Below, piece by piece: positions 46,992-55,903 of a stretch of DNA of 64,000 nt. Source of the stretch: Neptunicoccus cionae (GTDB taxonomy: Bacteria > Pseudomonadota > Alphaproteobacteria > Rhodobacterales > Rhodobacteraceae); contig NZ_BMKA01000002.1 of assembly GCF_014643735.1 (NCBI RefSeq), forward strand, positions 372,001 to 436,000, given 5' to 3'. The translations under genes and the position numbers were made by a program. Positions within the stretch are counted from its first letter, which is position 1. Each line of letters begins with the position of its first letter. The notes under the pieces were generated by a model that saw only the letters and a list, made by a program, of their open reading frames with translations, had not been told where the DNA came from and made no database searches.

Positions 46992-47039
46992 TGTCGTTCC
47001 TCCCTAAAAGAAAATGCCTCCTCGCATTTTCGGTTTGAT

Positions 47040-49421
47040 TTAATCTTCGATCTCCCCCAACGCGCGCAAAATGCGTTCGGGTGTGAATGGCATGGCGCTC
47101 ACCTGCGCGCCCTTGGGACGCAGGGCGTCGTTGATGGCGTTCATGACCGCGGCCGGAGCACCGGCGGTGCCGGCTTCGCCAGCGCCCTTGGCGCCAAGCT
47201 CGCTTTCCTTCGTTGGTGTTTCCACATGCCCGATGACCATATCCGGCATCTCAGCGGCCATCGGCACGAGATAATCGGCCATGGACCCGTTAAGCAATTG
47301 CCCTTCCTCGTCGTAATGGATCTCTTCGAACAGCGCCCCACCGAGACCTTGAACAATCCCGCCACGAATTTGCTCGTCTACCAATTGCGGATTGATGATG
47401 CGGCCGCAGTCCTCGACGCACCAATGCTTCAGCAGCGTCACTTCGCCAGTGTCGGTATCCACTTCGACATAACTGGCTTGCACACCGTTGGTGAAAGCAA
47501 AGGGATATTCTGAGGTGATGTAGTGTCGGGTCTGAACCAGCTCCCGGGGTAGGTCTTCGGGGAGTGTGTCGCCGCGAAAATAGACGATCCGCCCCAACTC
47601 TTCGAGCGGCATCCGCGCCGCACCTGTATCACTATCGACAACCTCGCCGTCGCGAATGTCGAGGTTGTTCTGGTCGGCCTGAAGCATCGTCGCCGCGACC
47701 TCAAGTATCGATTCGCGCAAGGCCCGACCCGCGCGCAGGGCCGCTTCGCCACCGATGCCCGCACCACGCGATGCCCATGTGCCGCCACCATAAGGCGTGA
47801 CTTGTGTATCTCCGGTAATCACGCGCACGTTATTCGGACGCACACCAACGCCTTCCGCTACGATCTGGCTCAGCATTGCTTCGGTGCCCTGCCCTTGTTC
47901 GGTTACGCCGGACAAAGCAACGATTGAACCATCTGGGTCCATTCGCACCGTGCAGCCGTCTTGTGCCGATATGCGCGCGCCGCCAATGCCATACATGAAA
48001 GGTGACGGGTTGGTCAGCTCAATAAATGCCGCGATCCCGATGCCGCGATAAATGCCCTTCTTTCGGGCCTCCGCCTGATCCGCACGCAACGCGTCGTAGT
48101 CCATCAGTTCGACCAGCTTATCCATACTTTGATGATGCGACAGACCCTCGAACCGCATCTTCGCGGGGGATGTCACCGGATACGCATCATCAGCATACAT
48201 ATTGCGCCGTCTGATCTCGATTGGATCTAGACCAAGCTCGGCCGCAGCCATGTCTACCAGCCCTTCAGTAATTGCCACAGCAATCGGGTGGCCGACCGCA
48301 CGATACTGACAGGTCGGTGTCTTGTTCTGGAAAACAACTGTCGTCTTGGCGCGGTAATCGGCAAAATCATATGGGCCACCGCACAGGTTGATGACCTGAT
48401 TGCCCTCGATCGCCGAGGTGCGCGGATAGACGGAATAGGCGCCAATTGCGGTCCAGTCATCGACGTCAAACCCGAGGATTTTTCCATCCTTATCGACCGC
48501 TATTTTGGCTTCAATCTTATGGTCACGGGCGTGAATGTCGGTCGTAAAGCTCTCAAGGCGATCTGCGATAAACTTGACCGGACGCCCCATGATTTTAGCA
48601 ATAGCAGCGGTCGCGACTTCGTCAGGGTAAACGTGAACCTTAATGCCATACGACCCGCCCACATCGCCGCAGATCACCCGTACGCGGGATTCCGCCAGGT
48701 TGAGATGTTTGGCCAGCACGGTTTGCATCATATGCGGCGCTTGGGTTGCATGATAGGCTGTCATTTGGGCTTCGGCGGGGTTCCAATCCACCAGAATAGA
48801 ACGGGGTTCCAGTGTAATACCGGTATGGCGCGCAGTGCTGAACTGCGCCGATACAACCCTGTGTGCGCCCGCAAAAGCGGCCTCGATATCGCCCTCTTCA
48901 TTGATGCGCTGGAACGCCAGATTATCGCCCATTTCGGGGTGCAAAACCGGTGTGTCCTTATCCAGCGCTGTCATCATGTCGGTCACAACGGGCAGTTGCT
49001 CATAATCCACGTCGACCAATTCAGCACCATCCTCGGCGGCGGCACGGGATGTGGCGACCACGGCGACCACGGGCTCTCCGACCCAACAGGCGCGATCGAC
49101 GGCCATGGGGTGCTCGGGTGGTGACTTCAGGCCTTTGAGGTGCGCAAGAACAGCGACCCAAGGTGTGCAAACCTCAGCCAGATCAGCGCCGGTCAAGACA
49201 CGCAACACGCCTTTGACTGACAACGCGTCTGCGGTCTCGATGCTGTTGATATTGGCGTGTGCAAAAGGTGAGCGCACAAAGGCCACATGCACCATGCGCG
49301 GCAATACGATGTCGTCGACGTATTTACCACGTCCCTCGACCAACCGTGCAGCGTTGGGCCGCGGAACCGTCTTGCCGATATAGGAGTTTGGGCGATCCGG
49401 ATTGCCGAATTGAAGGGTCAT
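47040..49421 (-). CDS. coxL: Molybdopterin-binding large subunit of a CO-dehydrogenase/xanthine-dehydrogenase family hydroxylase
   Basis: A 793-residue molybdenum hydroxylase subunit with an N-terminal fold domain (SYIGKTVPRPNAARLVEGRG), molybdopterin contacts (ICGDVGGSYGIKVHVYPDE, GGGTWASRGAGIGGEAAL) and the catalytic glutamate Glu749 in GAGEAGTAGAP. The active-site loop is C371-QYRAVGHP: not AYxCSFR, so not a form I CO dehydrogenase, and also unlike the usual form II AYRGAGR. The enzyme should hydroxylate a carbon next to a heteroatom or an aldehyde, using water; the substrate is unknown. It overlaps the small subunit by 4 nt, and dctP follows after 48 nt. Confidence 0.92.
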   Translation of the reverse strand: MTLQFGNPDRPNSYIGKTVPRPNAARLVEGRGKYVDDIVLPRMVHVAFVRSPFAHANINSIETADALSVKGVLRVLTGADLAEVCTPWVAVLAHLKGLKSPPEHPMAVDRACWVGEPVVAVVATSRAAAEDGAELVDVDYEQLPVVTDMMTALDKDTPVLHPEMGDNLAFQRINEEGDIEAAFAGAHRVVSAQFSTARHTGITLEPRSILVDWNPAEAQMTAYHATQAPHMMQTVLAKHLNLAESRVRVICGDVGGSYGIKVHVYPDEVATAAIAKIMGRPVKFIADRLESFTTDIHARDHKIEAKIAVDKDGKILGFDVDDWTAIGAYSVYPRTSAIEGNQVINLCGGPYDFADYRAKTTVVFQNKTPTCQYRAVGHPIAVAITEGLVDMAAAELGLDPIEIRRRNMYADDAYPVTSPAKMRFEGLSHHQSMDKLVELMDYDALRADQAEARKKGIYRGIGIAAFIELTNPSPFMYGIGGARISAQDGCTVRMDPDGSIVALSGVTEQGQGTEAMLSQIVAEGVGVRPNNVRVITGDTQVTPYGGGTWASRGAGIGGEAALRAGRALRESILEVAATMLQADQNNLDIRDGEVVDSDTGAARMPLEELGRIVYFRGDTLPEDLPRELVQTRHYITSEYPFAFTNGVQASYVEVDTDTGEVTLLKHWCVEDCGRIINPQLVDEQIRGGIVQGLGGALFEEIHYDEEGQLLNGSMADYLVPMAAEMPDMVIGHVETPTKESELGAKGAGEAGTAGAPAAVMNAINDALRPKGAQVSAMPFTPERILRALGEIED

Positions 49422-49918
49422 GACGTCACCTCATCGGCACGCGCACGCGCGACACTTTCGACGGCGTCCACGATGGCCTCATACCCCGTGCAGCGGCAAT
49501 AATTGCCTGACAGGTGTTCACGGATCACGGCGCGGTCGGGTACGCCTCCCTTTGACAAAAGTTCCTCAACGGCCATCAACATGCCGGGCGTACAGAACCC
49601 GCACTGCAACGCGTTTCGCGCAATAAATGCTTGTTGGAGATCACGGATCGCATCGGTGTCAGACAAACCTTCGACTGTCCAGATATCGGACCCGTCAAGT
49701 TGGGCCGCCAACGTCAAGCAGCCGCGCACCGCTTCGCCATCAATGCGGATCGTGCAGGCGCCGCAGACGCCATGTTCGCAACTCGCATGCGCACCGGTCA
49801 GGCCTAATTCCTGACGCAGAAAATCGACAGCATGTTGGCCTGCAGGGACACGCGCCTGAACCGCTTCACCGTTCACCGTCAGATCAATTACAATCTTGTC
49901 GCGAAACATCTCGCTCAT
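49418..49918 (-). CDS. coxS: [2Fe-2S] small subunit of the molybdenum hydroxylase
   Basis: A 166-residue iron-sulfur protein. The plant-ferredoxin-type cluster motif is CEHGVCGACTIRIDGEAVRGC. The second cluster is formed by QCGFCTPGML and YCRCTGYE. It carries electrons from the molybdenum centre to the FAD subunit. It overlaps both neighbours by 4 nt, showing tight stoichiometric coupling of the three subunits. Confidence 0.95.
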   Translation of the reverse strand: MSEMFRDKIVIDLTVNGEAVQARVPAGQHAVDFLRQELGLTGAHASCEHGVCGACTIRIDGEAVRGCLTLAAQLDGSDIWTVEGLSDTDAIRDLQQAFIARNALQCGFCTPGMLMAVEELLSKGGVPDRAVIREHLSGNYCRCTGYEAIVDAVESVARARADEVTS

Positions 49919-50748
49919 CGGGCATCTCCTGTCACTTGATCAACCGCGCGGCGCAAAAGGACGCCCGCGATATGGCGTCGATACTTCGCGCTGGCCTTGG
50001 TATCGCTTGGGGGATCAATCTCTGCGCGCAGGGACACGATTGCCCCTTCGATATCGCCATCATCCAGCTTTGCCATCGCATCCGTGGCCAATTCGGGCTG
50101 TTCACCGACCGACAACATCGTGACGCGGTGACCGCCCTGTCGTTTGACGAGGCATAGCCCCGCCAACGCATAATCACCGGATCGGCGCGTCACTTCTTGT
50201 AAGACCTGACGTTCGCCCATCTCGGCCTTCGGAATGCTTATTGCTGTTAGTATTTCTTCGGGTTCCAGTTCGGTCTCGAACAAACCTTGGAAGAAATCTT
50301 CTACGGCAATGGTGCGCTCGCCGTCTGAGCCCATAACATGCAACGTCGCCCCCAAGGCGAGCACACAGGCTGGAAACTCGGCCGCTGGATCGGCAAGGGC
50401 AAGTGCACCGCCAATTGTGCCGCGGTTGCGGATCGCGGCATGGGCGATGACCTTTACCGCGTCGGCTAACAATGGCGCGTGATCCCTAACCAGCGCATTG
50501 CCCTCGACGTCAACATGCCGTGTGAGCGCGCCAATGCGGATCGTATCGCCTTCATCTGTCACGCCTCGCAACTCGGACAAACGCGAAATATCCACCAGCA
50601 AATCGCCAGTCGAAAGGCGCATATTCATCGCAGCCACGAGGCTTTGCCCTCCTGCGAGAACACGTGCCATACCGTCCGCAGCCTCCAATAGAGTTATGGC
50701 GTGCTGCAGGTCCGTCGCCCGCGCATAGCCGCCTACAGATGCTTTCAT
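49915..50748 (-). CDS. coxM: FAD-binding medium subunit of the molybdenum hydroxylase
   Basis: A 277-residue flavoprotein: LAGGQSLVAAMNMRLS is the first FAD pyrophosphate loop and IRNRGTIGGALALADPAAEFP the second, both standard for CoxM/XDH-type medium subunits. I chose ATG 50748 (MKASVGGYARATD); a further ATG at 50775 lacks support. It is the first gene of the operon, reading away from the TetR gene across an intergenic region with a strong palindrome. Confidence 0.94.
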   Translation of the reverse strand: MKASVGGYARATDLQHAITLLEAADGMARVLAGGQSLVAAMNMRLSTGDLLVDISRLSELRGVTDEGDTIRIGALTRHVDVEGNALVRDHAPLLADAVKVIAHAAIRNRGTIGGALALADPAAEFPACVLALGATLHVMGSDGERTIAVEDFFQGLFETELEPEEILTAISIPKAEMGERQVLQEVTRRSGDYALAGLCLVKRQGGHRVTMLSVGEQPELATDAMAKLDDGDIEGAIVSLRAEIDPPSDTKASAKYRRHIAGVLLRRAVDQVTGDAR

Positions 50749-50793
50749 TCTTAACGCCCCCCAATAAGCCAGCACTCCTACGCGTTAGCTAAT

Positions 50794-50826
50794 GATCAAA
50801 TGATCAATGTTGTTGATCATTTGATC
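50794..50826. promoter_or_regulatory. Perfect 14-bp inverted repeat, probable TetR operator in a divergent promoter
   Basis: GATCAAATGATCAA, spacer TGTTG, TTGATCATTTGATC: two 14-bp arms match perfectly. Each arm itself contains two TGATCA-like sub-palindromes, so four half-site pairs are available and two dimers could bind. It lies 46 nt upstream of coxM and about 52 nt upstream of the likely regulator start, where it can repress both promoters. Confidence 0.8.
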
Positions 50827-50877
50827 TATAACTGAAAGGTATTGCAAGAAGATTCTTTTACGCCGACAAAACAAGCC

Positions 50878-51522
50878 ATGAACATGAACAAAAAAAATAG
50901 TGCCGATGCGGGGCAATCGCCCAAAACCTTACGCCGCCGCTTGCATCCTGATGACCGGCGACAGCAGATCATTGACGGCGCTGTCGCCTTCTTTGCAGAA
51001 GTCGGCCTAGACGGAAAAACCCGTGATCTTGCCAAAAAAATCGGCATTACCCAGTCGCTTCTTTTCAAATACTTCGCAACCAAAGACGCCCTGATCGAAG
51101 CAGTATACGAACAGGTCTATCTGAACCGGCTGTCACCGGAATGGACCCACCGCATCGCGGATCGAAGTATTCCGCTGCGCGATCGTATTTTGGCATTTTA
51201 CAGCGATTACAGCAGGCTCATCTTCGAATATAACTGGATGCGGATTTTCATGTTTTCGGGTTTGGCTGGGGCTGAACTCAACCGGCGTTACCTAGATCAC
51301 ATGCACCAGATGATATTGCGCCCCTTACTGGAAGAGATCCGTGTGGCCGCGTCCGGTTCAGCGGTCCCCACCATGGAAGACCTCTGGAACCTCCACGGCG
51401 GCATCGTCTACATCGGCATAAGACAACACATCTATCGAATGCCATACACCGCCGACCCAAATGAAGCAATTGAACGTTCTGTTAATCGTTTCTTAAGTGC
51501 ATTCTCGGTCGAAACAGCCTAG
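50878..51522 (+). CDS. TetR/AcrR-family transcriptional regulator of the hydroxylase-TRAP operon
   Basis: A 214-residue regulator with the TetR DNA-binding domain (RRQQIIDGAVAFFAEVGLDG, KIGITQSLLFKYFATKDALIEAVYEQ) and a helical ligand-binding domain. Start ATG 50878 (MNMNKKNSAD) is the best methionine; a TTG at 50842, closer to an AAAGG, would add 12 residues, and the choice is open. It diverges from coxM across the 33-bp palindrome and is the obvious candidate to bind it, with the imported compound as inducer. Confidence 0.88.
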   Translation: MNMNKKNSADAGQSPKTLRRRLHPDDRRQQIIDGAVAFFAEVGLDGKTRDLAKKIGITQSLLFKYFATKDALIEAVYEQVYLNRLSPEWTHRIADRSIPLRDRILAFYSDYSRLIFEYNWMRIFMFSGLAGAELNRRYLDHMHQMILRPLLEEIRVAASGSAVPTMEDLWNLHGGIVYIGIRQHIYRMPYTADPNEAIERSVNRFLSAFSVETA

Positions 51523-51724
51523 CAAATGAAAAGTCTGCGTCGGCAATTGCTGCGATTGCAAAAGGCAGCTTCGTCCCGCAGAGCCGCCATCCGGATGAAG
51601 TTTGATTTCTGCAATACAGCGTTTCAACATCTTGAGCTGATTATATTGAACAGCTCTTTGGTTTCAGCCTTTCGAAGTCTGCTATCGCGTTGATTTGTTT
51701 TGAACGTCCCTAAGTCGCCCCCTT

Positions 51725-51922
51725 TTATCCGGTGGCGGTCATCATTGGCTTAAGTTTGGCCAATTTCCGAAGGTTTTGGGCGGTGGCGGCGAGGGTGAAT
51801 TCGTCTTGAACGCCACATGCCCCCCGCAATTGTAGACGTCCCAGCCCAAGGATGCGTTTGAGGTGCGCAAAGAGCATTTCGACCTTTTTGCGCCGGACCT
51901 GAGCCCTCGGATTGAATGAGGT
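51725..51922 (-). mobile_element. C-terminal fragment of an IS5/IS1182-type transposase
   Basis: Minus-strand translation gives RRKKVEMLFAHLKRILGLGR then QDEFTLAATAQNLRKLAKL and a stop, the usual end of DDE transposases of this type. Only the last 65 or so residues remain; the left part is cut by the IS3-type element starting near 51930. Confidence 0.7.
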
Positions 51923-51954
51923 GCCCCTAGATTTGTAGACGTTTTGCCCCCTAA

Positions 51955-52310
51955 CTTTGAGGCAAGTAAGCCGACATGGGGAGAAGCAATTACAACGAAG
52001 AGTTCAAGCGGGACGCGCTGCATCAAATCACGGCACGAGGCTATCCGGTTCGAGAGATTTCCCGTCGTTTGGGTGTGAGCACGCATTCCTTGTACAAATG
52101 GCTTAAGCTGTTTGGGGAACCGGCGTCCAAGCCGAGCGCCGTTGACCATGAAGCTGAGAACCGCAGGTTAAAGCAGGAGCCAGCCCGGGTCACCAAAGAG
52201 CGGGATATTCTAAAAAGGCAACGGCGTACTTCGCGCGCGAGTTCAAATGAGGTACGCCTTCATTCGGGCGCATCGCGAGGAACTCGGCATCCGATCACAC
52301 ACTCAAACTG
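51955..52310 (+). mobile_element. IS3-family remnant: orfA with a frameshift and the first codons of orfB
   Basis: OrfA starts at ATG 51976 (MGRSNYNEEFKRDALHQI) and contains the helix-turn-helix YPVREISRRLGVSTHSLYKW and the leucine-zipper region. In the ILKK-AxAYFARE region one A is missing from an A-run, so the frame is lost. OrfB begins MRYAFIRAHREELGIR at 52247 and diverges after about 16 residues. The sequence from about 52300 to 52551 stays open but is no longer transposase-like. The element is dead. Confidence 0.75.
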
Positions 52311-52575
52311 TTCAGAAACCTTTTGCACCAATGGGTGCATCCATACATGCAGTAAATGCTATCAAAGGAGCGGCATCAAACCGCGGCAGGTCCACTTTGA
52401 AACGAGCTGGGTTGCAGCACCCAAAGGCTATCGAATGGCACTTGAAGACTACGGGTTTAACGTCTCCGCGGAAAAAGTTCCAAATATGATAGGGAATTTA
52501 GCTGCGGGGCGTATTTTGCCTACCGAAATAGTCGCGCTTAAGAACGCATAGAAAACTACGCGGCTGCAACAACAT

Positions 52576-53538
52576 TCATTTCTCGCCAACTCGGTCGATA
52601 ACTTTTGTTACAACTCTCGCCGCTAACAGTTTGGACGAATTTGGGTACCAGATTTCCGATGAAGGGCTGTTAAACATCTCTTCCACGAACCATGCGGCAA
52701 CTCCGGACTTGATAAAAAGCGCCTTGTCTCTTTCCTGCTCTTTCAGTGGATCGGCATTCAACACTGAATAGACAGCATCAATCCGAAATTGGTGAAACCC
52801 CAATTTCGCCCCATTGACCAAGAACCGCTCGGCACCGCCGATGAAAGCAGTTGTGCAGGAAGAACTGCACTCCAAAGTAACCAATGTGTTCAGACCGTTC
52901 TTCCGGATCGCGTTCGACAATCCTCTGGCTTCGTAAATATTCCCACCGGGACTGGACAGGACGATGTGTGACGTGTTCGGATAGGCGGCGAGTTGGGCAT
53001 CCAGTTTGCGCGTAATTCCCCGTTCTATTGAACCAGAAAGGGTAAGCGTTTTACCGTCAGCGGATGGTTCTACACTGTACTTAGCAGCCCGCTGTGCTTC
53101 CATTGCGGCATAAGCCTCAAGCCTATCTGGATCTCGAAGCGTCATCTGCCATGCTTCAAGCGTAAATGCCAGAACCCAGAACACCATGATGATCAGCGTC
53201 AATTGTGTGGCCCAAGCCGGCGCCATATAGCCGCTGGCACGAACAGACTCTTCCGAAGCGCGGACGACCCCAACGGCCTGCCAGACAAACACGACACCAT
53301 GAAAGACAAAAACAAAGAGCAATACCGCAACTTGATGGTCATTGTGATCCTGCCCCTCGAACGGAGCGAACCAATCCTGCAACGCAAATATGAGAGCGCG
53401 GATCAAGATCAGATTGACCCAGAAGGACCATTTAAGACCTTGCTCACCGCGCCAATGCCCAATCGCGTAATGTCTCACAGCGTGGATCAATATCTTCTCA
53501 CTAAGTTGGTTCGTTAATACTTTAAGGACGTATACCAC
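52576..53538 (-). CDS. Membrane-anchored protein with a ClpP-fold periplasmic domain
   Basis: A 320-residue protein of unrecognised exact family. The N-terminal half has three hydrophobic segments (about residues 38-55, 70-93 and 107-128). Residues 155-300 look like the ClpP/crotonase fold: VLSSPGGNIYEARGL (oxyanion strand and GG), LECSSSCTTAFIGGAERF (position of the ClpP nucleophilic serine) and LGFHQF (histidine). This resembles predicted periplasmic ClpP-like proteins (COG3904 type). The start is uncertain: GTG 53538 gives the length quoted, and a later TTG is possible. Its 3' end lies 25 nt from IS-derived sequence, but the protein seems complete. Confidence 0.7.
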   Translation of the reverse strand: MVYVLKVLTNQLSEKILIHAVRHYAIGHWRGEQGLKWSFWVNLILIRALIFALQDWFAPFEGQDHNDHQVAVLLFVFVFHGVVFVWQAVGVVRASEESVRASGYMAPAWATQLTLIIMVFWVLAFTLEAWQMTLRDPDRLEAYAAMEAQRAAKYSVEPSADGKTLTLSGSIERGITRKLDAQLAAYPNTSHIVLSSPGGNIYEARGLSNAIRKNGLNTLVTLECSSSCTTAFIGGAERFLVNGAKLGFHQFRIDAVYSVLNADPLKEQERDKALFIKSGVAAWFVEEMFNSPSSEIWYPNSSKLLAARVVTKVIDRVGEK

Positions 53539-53899
53539 ATCCTGGCGTTCTTCGGCATCTGCCTCAGATTAGGGCGTCGTGCTTTTTACGCTGAATAAAT
53601 GGCTTCAAAGCATTAACGCGAAGGCATTGTTAAGAACAAAGAACGTCTGCTAACGACAGTGAACCTGCCGCGAGGGGAGAACGTCCATTTCCCGCCTAGA
53701 CGTTTCGGTTTCTGCAGCGCTGCGCTTCAGTACCTTCGCGCCGGGAGAAGACATTCGCTGCACTTTGCATAGAGGTCTCCTGAGCGGGACAAAATTACCC
53801 TTCACGCTTCTACCCCATTGTCTTGTTACTCAGCCCAGTTGAATTGACTTAGTTGTCCGGACACACAATGGTATGTGGTGAACTTCGAGGTGTTCTGAC
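53539..53899. other. Intergenic stretch without recognised features
   Basis: 361 nt between the ClpP-like gene and the GNAT gene, divergent orientation, so both promoters should lie here. I see no open frame of protein-like composition, no clear hairpin with T-run and no inverted repeat worth reporting. Confidence 0.4.
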
Positions 53900-54415
53900 A
53901 TGACGGAAATAACTGTGCGACTATCTCGCGATGCGGCGGACATGGAAGCGGCACGTGCACTCTGTCGAGATTGGATGAACTGGCATTGGAAAAACTACCC
54001 ACCGGATTGGCCAAGAGGTGACGATCATCCGATGAGCCCGGTCGCATTCGAAGCGACCCTTGAAAATCTACACGATATTCACAAGCGACCCCTTGGCGGG
54101 GTACTGATTGCCTCGGTGGACGGAATACCCTCTGGATGTGTCATGTACAGTGAAGCAGAACCGGGGGTTGCTGAATTCAAACGGATGTTTGTGAATGTCT
54201 CTAGTCGAGGCTATGGTCTTGGTCGCAAATTACTGGATGCCATGATTGAGCAGATGGTCGCTGACGGATACCAGCGCGTATTCTTCTCATCTGCCACATT
54301 CTTAAAGCACGCGCGCGCAATGTATGAGAATGCCGGTTTTGTCCCGATAGCTCACCCCGATGGATTTCCAGATGAGTGGCGCGACAAAGTCTATTTCATG
54401 GAACGTTCGCTCTAG
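53900..54415 (+). CDS. GNAT-family N-acetyltransferase
   Basis: A 171-residue acetyltransferase. The acetyl-CoA site is VNVSSRGYGLGRKLLDAMIEQM (R-x-x-G-x-G/K), preceded by the beta-4 strand EFKRMFV and followed by ARAMYENAGFVPI. The N-terminal ITVRLSRDAADMEAARALCRDW matches the small, putative amino-acid or antibiotic acetylating GNATs. It is isolated, flanked by non-coding or broken DNA, so is probably cargo of the accessory segment. Confidence 0.88.
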   Translation: MTEITVRLSRDAADMEAARALCRDWMNWHWKNYPPDWPRGDDHPMSPVAFEATLENLHDIHKRPLGGVLIASVDGIPSGCVMYSEAEPGVAEFKRMFVNVSSRGYGLGRKLLDAMIEQMVADGYQRVFFSSATFLKHARAMYENAGFVPIAHPDGFPDEWRDKVYFMERSL

Positions 54416-54646
54416 TAATCGCAAAAGTCGATTGCGTTGAGCCGACTCACCGATGCCCTCAGTGGACATTCGTCTCCCTTGCAGCATTAGGCCCTTCGGG
54501 CTCGAAGGTGATCTTCGCTGTACCTAAGACGAACGGCAGCTTCGGGCCGTTCCATTGGAAATGGCCTAAACTGTTGAGATCTCGCTCGCCTCGGCAATGT
54601 TAACTTATCCAGAGGCTCAGTCGTCAAGACGGGGAGGTGGTGAGCC

Positions 54647-55298
54647 TTACGCGGTTTCCTCGTGAGAACGTGCAATCAACCCATTGCGGGGTGTAAGGTT
54701 TATCCAGCCAACGCTGGTTTCAATGCGTGCGGTAAAGTCCAGCAAGGAAAGATTGCTTTGGTTTGCGGCGGTGAGCATCACGCCGTTCTGGTTGCCGCCG
54801 TCATAAAATGGCAGGGACAGGCTGCACCCGTTCATAACATTCGCGACGGTCGGGATCCGCAAGGCCAAGAGGTTCAGGCGGTTATACGTCCTATCGTCCT
54901 CCATTACAGCCCGGAAAGCGCGCGTTCTCCAGCGTACCATAATGGTGGTTCAGGCAAAGCCCTGAGTAAGCCAGTTCGGTCATGCTCGTGTGCCCCACGA
55001 AGACACAACCCTGAGCCCGCAGCCGGGCGACCACCTCGGCATCTTGCTCGGCGGTGGGATTGTCTGCCATGAAAACAGTTCCCGCCCGCGTGGTGTAGCC
55101 TTCTACGTCCAGCAGGTCCTTTATTGACACCAATGCACCACTTAGCGGCGTGTCAGGCAAGGCTTCGGGCGGAAGGTCATCAGAAAAAAGCTGTGTGAAA
55201 ACGTGGCGCGTCTCAGCAGTGTCTTGTGCGACGTGTTGACGGGTGCGTTCCAGCCTTTGCGCGGCGGTGTCACGGGACCAGAGAAAGTTTTCTGTCAT
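54647..55298 (-). pseudogene. Amidase pseudogene with a large internal deletion
   Basis: The 5' part (from ATG 55298) reads as an amidase N-terminus: GALVSIKDLLDVEGYTTRAG with the catalytic lysine, then CVFVGHTSMTELAYSGL and HYGTLENARFPG. At about 54910 it jumps, with a frame change, into an amidase C-terminus (NRLNLLALRIPTVANVMNGC to the stop at 54647). The middle part of roughly 250 residues, including the Gly/Ser-rich signature with the catalytic serines, is missing. The enzyme is dead. Confidence 0.8.
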
Positions 55299-55875
55299 GT
55301 TTTACTCACGTAGCGTTCGGCACTGGCGGCTGCAATTTCGGCCGCGCGCGCAAAGTTCGTTTCGTGGACCGCCCAGAATGGACTCGGTGAATTCAAGATC
55401 ATCGAGCTGGTGCGAATGGTGCCCTTCATACTGAGCACCAGCATGTCCCAGTTGATGGCACGCTGTGTCGCAGCAATGACAAAAGCCATGGCAACACCGA
55501 TGGCGGCCGCTTCGGTCGGGGGGGCCCAGCCGGCATAGATCGACCCGACGATCACGCCAACACAAAGCCGGGAGTGAGACCAGCGAGGAACAGTTGTGGG
55601 ATCGAAGTTTCGGTTAGAAACCCATAGACGATCAGGTTGATCGACGGTGGGATCATGATGCCCAGCGTGCCTCCCGCCGCGATTGCGCCGGAAAAGAGTT
55701 TGGGGTCATAGCCCAGCCGCTCTGCCTGAGGCGTCGCGACCGATGCCACGGTTGCTGCTGTGGCCACCGACGATCCAGAGGTGGCCGAAAACAGCGTGGC
55801 CGTCGCAATATTGGCGTGGATCAAACCGCCAGGAATCCACAGCGACTGTGGTATCCAAAGCGGCGTTTCCAGCGT
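55295..55875 (-). pseudogene. TRAP transporter large permease (DctM) pseudogene
   Basis: Starting near 55870, GGLIHANIATATLFSATSGS, GSSVATAATVASVATPQAER and GTLGIMIPPSINLIVYG are typical DctM segments, but about 95 N-terminal residues are absent. The frame ends in GLTPGFVLA-stop at 55552; a shifted frame continues VGSIYAGWAPPTEAAAIGVA to KGTIRTSSMI. The last about 170 residues are replaced by an unrelated short tail (ending AERYVSKT). At least three lesions make it non-functional. It overlaps the amidase start by 4 nt, showing the original operon. Confidence 0.8.
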
Positions 55876-55903
55876 GGTGTTCGCCGTTCTGGAGCGGATC
55901 GGC

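Noticed and set aside
47040-50748. Aerobic carbon-monoxide dehydrogenase (form I)
   Set aside because: The large-subunit loop is CQYRAVGHP, not AYxCSFR, and no coxD, coxE or coxF genes are present; a general molybdenum hydroxylase is the safer call.
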